Below are positions 58,573-64,000 of a stretch of DNA of 64,000 bases, one piece after another. Position numbers and translations under genes: made by a program. Origin of the DNA: Faeciplasma gallinarum (GTDB lineage: Bacteria > Bacillota > Clostridia > Oscillospirales > Ruminococcaceae); assembly GCA_018711085.1 (NCBI GenBank), contig DVIR01000011.1, positions 16,199-80,198 on the forward strand. The letters are read 5' to 3'. Under the pieces are notes generated by a model. The model was not told the DNA's origin, made no database searches, and was given only the letters and a program-made list of their open reading frames with translations. The number at the start of each line of letters is the position of its first letter. Position 1 is the first letter of the stretch.

Positions 58573-59484
58573 TCAATCACTTATGCTGCATATAATTTCA
58601 AGGACTTCTTCTTTCCCGGGAAGACCTTCGCAAAACGCAGCAGCCCCTCCCGCCGCCGCGGCAAACTTCATGGCGCTAAGGGGGCTTTTTGTTTTCATGT
58701 ATCCCGCGACAAACCCCGCAAGCATGGAGTCTCCCGCGCCTACACTGTCAACCCTGCCCGCCTTCTTGATTGCCGGCTCATATATCTGCTCTCCGCGCTC
58801 CGTAAGCAGTACGGCGCCGTCGCCGCCGAGTGACACAAGCACGTTGCGCGCGCCCATCTTCAAAACCTGCCTGCCGCCCTCGACGGCATCGCTCAGCCCT
58901 GAAATCCTGCATCCGAGCATCTGCCCAAGCTCGTCCGCGTTCGGCTTGATCAAAACCGGCGAGTAGCGCACAAGCCTTAAAAGCTCCTGCCCGTCGGTGT
59001 CCGCAACAATCTTTGCGCCTCGCCTTGAAACAACGTCCGCCGCAAGCTCGTATATGTCTCCCGCGTCAGACTTAGGAGCACTGCCGGACATTATGACCAC
59101 GTCGCCGCCTCCAAGCCTTTCAAGCCTGCAAATCAGCTCACGCACCGAATCCCGCGGAACATTCTGCCCACAAGCGTTTATGTCCGTCTCGCTTTCGGTG
59201 CGGATTTTTACGTTTATACGTGTAAAGCCGCTGTCCAAAAACACAAAATCGCTTTCTATCCCGCAGCTTTTCAGGTCGTCAGCAATCGCCCTGCCGGTAA
59301 ACCCCGCTAAAAACCCTGTCGCCACAGATTTAACGTCAAGCTCGGACAAAACCTTGCTCACGTTTATGCCCTTGCCTCCAAAATACACCGCCCCGCAGTC
59401 GCCTCTCATTATGGTTCCCGATACAAGCTCGGGGATGTGAACCACATAGTCTACCGCGGGATTGAGTGTGAGCGTATAAATCAT
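58573..59484 (-). CDS. 1-phosphofructokinase / tagatose-6-phosphate kinase (PfkB family)
   Basis: A 303-residue sugar kinase of the FruK/LacC group. The N-terminal signature is YTLTLNPAVDYVV with the conserved FGGKGINVSKVLSEL segment that separates phosphofructokinases from other PfkB enzymes. The ATP site and catalytic base lie in RVDSVGAGDSMLAGFVAGY. The product would be fructose-1,6- or tagatose-1,6-bisphosphate. No fructose PTS gene lies nearby, which leaves the substrate open. Confidence 0.9.
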   Translation of the reverse strand: MIYTLTLNPAVDYVVHIPELVSGTIMRGDCGAVYFGGKGINVSKVLSELDVKSVATGFLAGFTGRAIADDLKSCGIESDFVFLDSGFTRINVKIRTESETDINACGQNVPRDSVRELICRLERLGGGDVVIMSGSAPKSDAGDIYELAADVVSRRGAKIVADTDGQELLRLVRYSPVLIKPNADELGQMLGCRISGLSDAVEGGRQVLKMGARNVLVSLGGDGAVLLTERGEQIYEPAIKKAGRVDSVGAGDSMLAGFVAGYMKTKSPLSAMKFAAAAGGAAAFCEGLPGKEEVLEIICSISD

Positions 59485-59597
59485 ATTAAAACCTCTGAAC
59501 TATAAAAAATAGCAAAACCCGTGTGTGGAATATTTATCAGAATTTCAACAGATTTTATCGAGAAAACTTAGTCAAAACGCTGAAATATCTCACAGGG

Positions 59598-59618
59598 GTT
59601 ATGCTTTTTATGCATAAC
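59598..59618. repeat. Hairpin downstream of the XRE gene
   Basis: GTTATGC pairs with GCATAAC around a TTTTTAT loop, 17 bases beyond the stop codon of the minus-strand XRE gene; it may act as a weak terminator. Confidence 0.5.
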
Positions 59619-59634
59619 TATTTTACATAATATG

Positions 59635-59958
59635 TCAAGATTCTTCTGGTATCGAATCCGTAATGCACAATATTCTGTCAATTGCAATCTGCAGATCCGG
59701 GTTGTTTCGGTACGCTTCAATTACCAGTCGTTCGTGCCCTGTTATGCTATAGATTTCACCGTTTACCAGATAGTCAAGCGACACATCAAAGAACTCTGCA
59801 AGTCTCTTGAGCGTCGATAATCGGGCGTTTGCGGTGCCTCTCTTATAGAATCCGTCGATGGTGGTATACGGTATTCCGCTCTTAATGGAAAGCGTGTGTT
59901 TGTTAAGCCCATTGGATTTCATTAAGCTGTCGAGCACATTTAAGAACACATTCATCAC
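59635..59958 (-). CDS. XRE-family HTH regulator
   Basis: A 107-residue regulator with a Cro/CI domain (residues 8-65, KHTLSIKSGIPYTTIDGFYKR, then LSTLKRLAEFFDVSLDYLV) and a C-terminal helical piece (GHERLVIEAYRNNPDLQIAIDRIL) typical of the short phage-repressor-like regulators of clostridia. The ribosome site AAGAGG overlaps the region just before the start, where GTG and ATG stand side by side. It is divergent from the small HTH gene at 60101. Confidence 0.85.
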   Translation of the reverse strand: MMNVFLNVLDSLMKSNGLNKHTLSIKSGIPYTTIDGFYKRGTANARLSTLKRLAEFFDVSLDYLVNGEIYSITGHERLVIEAYRNNPDLQIAIDRILCITDSIPEES

Positions 59959-60023
59959 CTCTTAACATTTATATTATGTCGCCGTTTGTAGTGTTGTCAA
60001 TAATGCAACACGAGAAAAAGTGG

Positions 60024-60052
60024 TTGACAAAATACTCTTTTGAGTATAAAAT
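60024..60052 (+). promoter_or_regulatory. Promoter with dyad operator before the small HTH gene
   Basis: TTGACA (60024-60029) and TAAAAT (60047-60052) are 17 bases apart. The spacer holds a perfect dyad, ATACTC-TTTT-GAGTAT (60032-60047). Two weaker ACTT/AAGT dyads follow to about 60076. Confidence 0.75.
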
Positions 60053-60100
60053 ATACTTAAAAGTTACCTTGAAAAGTAGACGAGGAGGAAGGGCAAATCA

Positions 60101-60304
60101 ATGTTTCCTAACCTTACTGCTGAGTTAGAAAAGATGAAAATCTCCACGAAGGACTTTGCTTTCCGACTCGGTATAAGCGAGAGAACAGCCCGCAACAAGC
60201 TTGCGGGAAAGACTGAGTTTACGCTTGCCGAGGTTGTGAAGATAGGCAGTATGTTCCCTGACGAAAAGCTTGACTATTTGTTTTACTTTGAAGAAAACAC
60301 TTAG
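60101..60304 (+). CDS. Small HTH protein
   Basis: A 67-residue protein comprising a single helix-turn-helix domain (NLTAELEKMKISTKDFAFRLG, then ISERTARNKLAGKTEF) and the tail DYLFYFEENT. It resembles the small regulators of prophages and conjugative elements. The start follows GAGGAGGAAGGGCAAATCA. It and the divergent XRE gene at 59635-59958 share a 142-base control region with dyad symmetry, resembling a cro/CI-like switch, but no phage genes follow. Confidence 0.8.
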   Translation: MFPNLTAELEKMKISTKDFAFRLGISERTARNKLAGKTEFTLAEVVKIGSMFPDEKLDYLFYFEENT

Positions 60305-60858
60305 CTTGCCTTTACGTCAAAGCGTAACGTCCTTACATATAACTCACGGCACGACGGCATGTGGCGCCGGGGCTTTAATGCTGCGCGCAAGACGCTATTT
60401 GCTTATAATGCCACGTCTTATTATGCGCACTTTGAAGCTGTTATAAATACGGGGAGATGTCAAGGTAAGATTTTATTTTAATTTTATGCGCTGCTTTATA
60501 TTCGTCGGTGCCGATTATGTGGTTTCCACAAACTGCATATTTTAATCATGCATAGGCGAAGTGTTTTTATCTCATCATGATGGATAAGCCTTCATTTTGA
60601 GGTAGGAAAAAAGCATATATATATATATATATATATATGCAAGAAAATTCGACATTTTAAGCGGGCGGCATGTGTTAAACTATGCATGCATTAAGCTGAT
60701 ATGACAAACTAAAATAAAATTCCGAAAAAATTTAAGTCGTCAATTCGGAAGTTTGTTCACGCAGTCAAATCAGTAAGAAGGCGACCGTTTATCTTGTAAG
60801 ACATGCTCTATTAAAAAAGAGTCGTGCAAACAAAAGAAAGCAGGTGTAATTTTAAAAA
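60305..60858. other. Long non-coding stretch before the surface protein gene
   Basis: No convincing gene is present in this 554-base AT-rich stretch. It contains a self-complementary GC(AT)12GC tract at 60613-60640, a TTCCGAA/TTCGGAA inverted repeat (about 60721-60751) and GCAGGTG 12 bases before the surface-protein ATG. No clear sigma-A promoter was found. I recognise no riboswitch. Confidence 0.6.
60613..60640. repeat. (AT)12 dinucleotide repeat flanked by GC
   Basis: Twelve AT units between GC on both sides form a perfect palindrome that could extrude or change length by slippage. Confidence 0.9.
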
Positions 60859-63240
60859 ATGAAATCAAAAGTTTTAGCGATTTTTCTAAGTGCGGCGGTG
60901 ATGCTCTTAGCACTTCCGCTAAGCGTCGTGGCGACCACAACGACAGTGTCGGAGGTAACGACAGTGCCCGCAACGACCACAGTTCCCGAGACGACCACAG
61001 TTCCCGAGACGACCACAGTTCCCGAGACAACATCAACTCCGGAGACTACGACACCTCCTGCCAATTATGTGGCTGAGATTGTAGGTGTGGACAAGTACGA
61101 AACACTTGACGCGGCAGTCAGCGCCGCCGCTGATGGTGCAACAATTAACCTTTTAGCGAACGGTGAGATGACATCTGTTCCGAATAAGACGCTCACGTTT
61201 ACCGGCAACGGAACAATCACCATAATTGAGTCATTTGGATCGATAGGCAGCGGCAAAACTTATACATTTGACGGCCCTGGAGTAAAAGCGAGATGGATCG
61301 CGCCGGAAAACTGTACAACTTGGCTTTTGCTCTCGCTTAGCGGAACAATTGACGTTAAAAACGGTGCGTCTCTGACGTTTGAGTTCGACAGTACGGCAGC
61401 GAGCATTACTGTTGCAATTTACATGAATAAAGGCTCAAAAATCAACGTATCGAACAAGTCAACATTCCAAATACTTGGACATAACACAGCCGGCAAAATC
61501 GGTGATGGAATCCAACTTGACAGTACAGCTCTATCGTCTATCAGCGTTACCGGCGGAAGCACATTCCTGATTGATGGCACTAACCGTGGGTATGCTAACA
61601 GTCCTACGGTTTATGTTGAGGACTCCACATTTACTGTTCAGAACTGCACATCAAACGGTTCAAACGGCGGAAAGTTTACGGCAATCAATTCAATAATCAA
61701 CATGTCAGACAACGCCGGTCTTGGCCTGTCCACCGATGACCTTACAATAAATAATTCAACGGTCAATTGCGATAACAACGGATACGTCGGTATCGTAGTT
61801 GCCGGACAGCTCCAAATAATAAATAATTCCGTAGTAACTGCTGACGGAAACTGCAGGTCATACAGCGCAAGCGCCGCATACGCAGGCATGCGCATAACAA
61901 ATGATTACAATCATTTAGTTGACAGAACAAGCCAGTTGTACATCAGAGACAACCTAAACACCGGCCTTTACGTTCGTAAGGGTAACTTAGTTGTAGAAGA
62001 CGGCGCTGTGTTTGTAGTGACAGGCAACGTCGTTCACAACACCACCGTGGGCGGATATGGCGGCGGTCTGTGCATCGGCTATCTCGACAACTATGATCCT
62101 ACTGTTGTTTTGCCCGCAGATGCTGTAGTTTATAATAACCACTCTCCTTACGGCGCAGACGATATCTACGTTGCTCAGGGAACCGCAGCCGGCGGCGGAG
62201 CAAAGCTGACATTTTCATCTGTCGGCTCTGATTGGTACCTCGACGGCGGCGAGGACTGCACACACTATATAGATGGCTGGTATGACGACAGCGCGAGCAG
62301 CCGCTGGGAGGCGCATGCATCGGTATTTGCCGACAACCATGCCGAGCTTTTCGACATTGCAAGAGGCGCTACCACAACCATCACCGGAGCAAACGGTGCG
62401 GTTTCCCTTAAAGCTGCGCACGGCCTTGAATACGGAAACCTCAGGGTAACAAAATATTGCGACAATTACGACGAGGAAGATTCGTTTACCGTAGAACTCA
62501 AGCTCACCGTTGGCGGCACACCGTTTACATACGGCGACATAAGCGCGATATACGACTACAACTTCTGGGGCACAATCAGCCCTGCGGAAACAGGCGTGTA
62601 CAGATTCGAGCTTGAGCCGAACCAAACTGTTGAGCTTACGGACATACCGGCATGGGTTGACTATGAGATAGTCGAGCTTGACGCGAACAGAGGAGGATAC
62701 AATACCTCCTATGTGGATGCCGCCGGTCAGGAAGTTGAAGGCAGCGTCAAGGGAACCATCGAGGAAAACGGATTCCAGACAGTGTTCGTTGTAAATGACA
62801 GCGGTCATGGCGGAATAAACATCAACAGAGATTACGGCACCTTGTCTATCAGCAAGACCATAATCGGCGACGCCGATGACACCGCAAAGAGCTTTGACTT
62901 CGTTGTAACGCTGAGCCTTCCCGCAGGCGTGGATCATGACGGATTCGTATACTCCGGACCCGGCTACGGCGGAACAATGGGCACAAGTGCAACCTTCACC
63001 CTTTCAGACGGTGAAACCGTCTCCATAGGCGGCATACCGATAGGCACGACATATACAGTTACAGAAATAGCTAACGGTGATGATTACACCGTCACAAGCA
63101 TGGGCGAAAGCGGCGTAATAACAGCCGCAGGCGCGTCCGCATCCTTTGTGAACGACTTCACCGACAGCGAGGATATAGAGATAACCCTTCCCGTTTCATT
63201 CTATCAGATTGAAACCGTAGAGGACGGCGTGAACTTCTGA
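60859..63240 (+). CDS. Large secreted beta-helix surface protein with SpaA/FctA-like domains
   Basis: A 793-residue exported protein. Residues 1-25 are a signal peptide. Residues 26-68 are a threonine-rich repeat (five VPETTT-type hexapeptides coded by 18-base DNA repeats at about 60966-61040). Residues 70-500 form a right-handed parallel beta-helix, seen as N- and S-rich ladders (NNSTVNCDNNGYVGIVVAG) like polymorphic or adhesin-type proteins. Two pilin-like domains follow (about 525-650 and 665-775; LRVTKYCDNYDEEDSF and LSISKTIIGDADDTAKSF), of the kind found in FctA/SpaA pilus components. No LPxTG signal or C-terminal membrane helix is present, so anchoring is unclear. Confidence 0.8.
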   Translation: MKSKVLAIFLSAAVMLLALPLSVVATTTTVSEVTTVPATTTVPETTTVPETTTVPETTSTPETTTPPANYVAEIVGVDKYETLDAAVSAAADGATINLLANGEMTSVPNKTLTFTGNGTITIIESFGSIGSGKTYTFDGPGVKARWIAPENCTTWLLLSLSGTIDVKNGASLTFEFDSTAASITVAIYMNKGSKINVSNKSTFQILGHNTAGKIGDGIQLDSTALSSISVTGGSTFLIDGTNRGYANSPTVYVEDSTFTVQNCTSNGSNGGKFTAINSIINMSDNAGLGLSTDDLTINNSTVNCDNNGYVGIVVAGQLQIINNSVVTADGNCRSYSASAAYAGMRITNDYNHLVDRTSQLYIRDNLNTGLYVRKGNLVVEDGAVFVVTGNVVHNTTVGGYGGGLCIGYLDNYDPTVVLPADAVVYNNHSPYGADDIYVAQGTAAGGGAKLTFSSVGSDWYLDGGEDCTHYIDGWYDDSASSRWEAHASVFADNHAELFDIARGATTTITGANGAVSLKAAHGLEYGNLRVTKYCDNYDEEDSFTVELKLTVGGTPFTYGDISAIYDYNFWGTISPAETGVYRFELEPNQTVELTDIPAWVDYEIVELDANRGGYNTSYVDAAGQEVEGSVKGTIEENGFQTVFVVNDSGHGGININRDYGTLSISKTIIGDADDTAKSFDFVVTLSLPAGVDHDGFVYSGPGYGGTMGTSATFTLSDGETVSIGGIPIGTTYTVTEIANGDDYTVTSMGESGVITAAGASASFVNDFTDSEDIEITLPVSFYQIETVEDGVNF

Positions 63241-63316
63241 CGCCGGTGCGGCTGCGGGAAAACTCTTGTCCATCGCACACATTCCCACAGCACTATTTAA
63301 TTTTTGACATACTCTT

Positions 63317-63376
63317 AAGGCAGCGCATAAGGAAGCCGGCCGTGTCGGAAGGCATGGGTCGGCTTTGCCTTTTTTC
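63317..63376 (+). terminator. Terminator of the surface protein gene
   Basis: AAGGCA...AAGCCGGCC pairs with GGTCGGCTT...TGCCTT and is followed by TTTTTT. The rest of 63241-63596 holds no gene. Confidence 0.75.
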
Positions 63377-63517
63377 GGCGGTTGTCTCAAATCGGGTAAA
63401 CGGGTCGCTAAAAAGACGGGTAACGCATGCTTTGTTGACGAAATCGGCAAGGCGCTGAAAAGTTCGTTGATTTTTTAAGCTTTTTAAATGAAAAATCGTT
63501 TTTTGTGAAAAATACAG

Positions 63518-63546
63518 TTGCTAATATGAGAAATGTGTGATAAAAT
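63518..63546 (+). promoter_or_regulatory. Promoter of the sigma factor gene
   Basis: TTGCTA (63518-63523) and TAAAAT (63541-63546) are 17 bases apart, 50 bases before the ATG. Confidence 0.65.
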
Positions 63547-63596
63547 ATACAGTAATAATATTTATAAATCCTTAATTTAAAAGGAACCGACTTGAT

Positions 63597-64000
63597 ATGT
63601 CTATTACGAGTTCTGTATCAACTAATGGTCCGTGCGACAAGGATAAATTCAAACAGATTTATGAATTGTACAAGGACATGATGTATTACATAGCAAAAGA
63701 GTGCTTGGATAATGAAGCGCTTGCCGAAGATGCTGTACAGATCGGCATGTTCAATATTTCAAAAAACATTGATAAAGTGGTTTACGCAGTGGACAGCACA
63801 GAGACTCGCACTTTTGTGCTGGTCGTGGCGAGAAATGCAGCGCTGAACATGATGAAAAGCGAGCGGGCGAACCGTACTTACGCTATGGATGACGCAAGAA
63901 ACGTCCGAGACAACTGCACAGATGTCATCGAACAGGTGGCACACAGCGCAGATTGGGAGTTTCTTAAAAAGTGCATAGAAGAGCTTGATGTTATTTATTC
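63597..64000 (+). CDS. ECF-type RNA polymerase sigma factor (5' part, cut by window end)
   Basis: At least 134 residues are encoded, with no stop before the window edge. Residues 15-85 match sigma region 2: FKQIYELYKDMMYYIAKECL, then NEALAEDAVQIGMFNISKNI, and FVLVVARNAALNMMKSERANR, which corresponds to the conserved RNA polymerase core and -10 binding segment. Region 4 is expected beyond the end and begins around DWEFLKKCIEELDVIYS. The start follows AAAAGGAACCGACTTGAT. An anti-sigma gene often follows such factors, but the sequence stops here. Confidence 0.85.
   Translation, partial: MSITSSVSTNGPCDKDKFKQIYELYKDMMYYIAKECLDNEALAEDAVQIGMFNISKNIDKVVYAVDSTETRTFVLVVARNAALNMMKSERANRTYAMDDARNVRDNCTDVIEQVAHSADWEFLKKCIEELDVIY

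Noticed and set aside
59635..60304. Prophage immunity region
   Set aside because: No integrase, structural or lysis genes are found on either side.

Overview
The window reads as a chromosome segment of an anaerobic, spore-forming clostridial Bacillota (Firmicutes), probably a gut member of the Oscillospirales or a related order. The evidence is purine-rich Shine-Dalgarno sites (AGGAGG) before most genes, consensus TTGACA-17-TATAAT promoters, sporulation-linked genes (spoVAC-like, gerW/ytfJ, dacF-like), many acidic lipoproteins with T/E/P-rich linkers, and plant-glycan enzymes (GH39, GH2, GH43). The backbone is of intermediate GC. Two short stretches (about 37.4-40.27 kb and 42.26-45.23 kb) are visibly more AT-rich and look acquired. 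No exact composition was computed.

Layout. 0-5.3 kb: a signal-peptidase-like protein without catalytic residues, tRNA-Thr, membrane proteins, a TrmH/SpoU methyltransferase and an Ig-like lipoprotein. 5.3-10.6 kb (mostly minus strand): an XRE regulator, greA-lysS, a GH39 xylosidase and a lone spoVAC. 11.7-12.5 kb: tRNA operon Val-Asp-Phe-Gly-Cys, with an array of perfect hairpins between Val and Asp. 12.6-18 kb: a DUF1287 protein, a membrane protein and a heterodimeric ABC exporter. 18-21.4 kb: a TetR-controlled alcohol dehydrogenase/flavodoxin operon, followed by a flavodoxin lipoprotein with a frameshift at its start. 21.5-35 kb: argS, a PrsA-like foldase, a class A beta-lactamase-like lipoprotein, malQ, a HAD hydrolase, recG, a UvrD-like helicase and a GH2 enzyme.

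35-45.5 kb is the accessory zone. It holds a 23-residue membrane microprotein, a helical lipoprotein, a frameshifted LysR gene, a MerR-like regulator and several flavodoxins. It is interrupted twice by restriction-modification (R-M) islands. Island 1 has an antisense relaxase remnant, then a Cro-like controller, a C5-methyltransferase and a candidate endonuclease; it removed the 5' half of a flavodoxin gene. Island 2 has an HTH-C5-methyltransferase fusion with a perfect palindrome at its promoter, two proteins I cannot assign and a Vsr endonuclease; it replaced the 3' end of another flavodoxin. Island 2 ends in repeats beside tRNA-Ala.

45.7-64 kb returns to backbone: an MGDG-synthase-like glycosyltransferase, a GH43 lipoprotein, a candidate structured RNA next to rpmB, and a long co-directional group (M50 protease, scpA, scpB, DUF2953, gerW, dacF-like, RluB/RsuA-like synthase, pncB, TVP38). 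Then come an ECF transporter S component, a PfkB kinase, two divergent small HTH regulators, a large beta-helix surface protein and the start of a sigma factor that runs off the window.

The strongest candidates for something undescribed are the second R-M island with its two unassigned proteins, the structured RNA at 48.8-49.0 kb, the tRNA-operon hairpin array, the 23-residue membrane peptide and the catalytically stripped signal-peptidase homologue.
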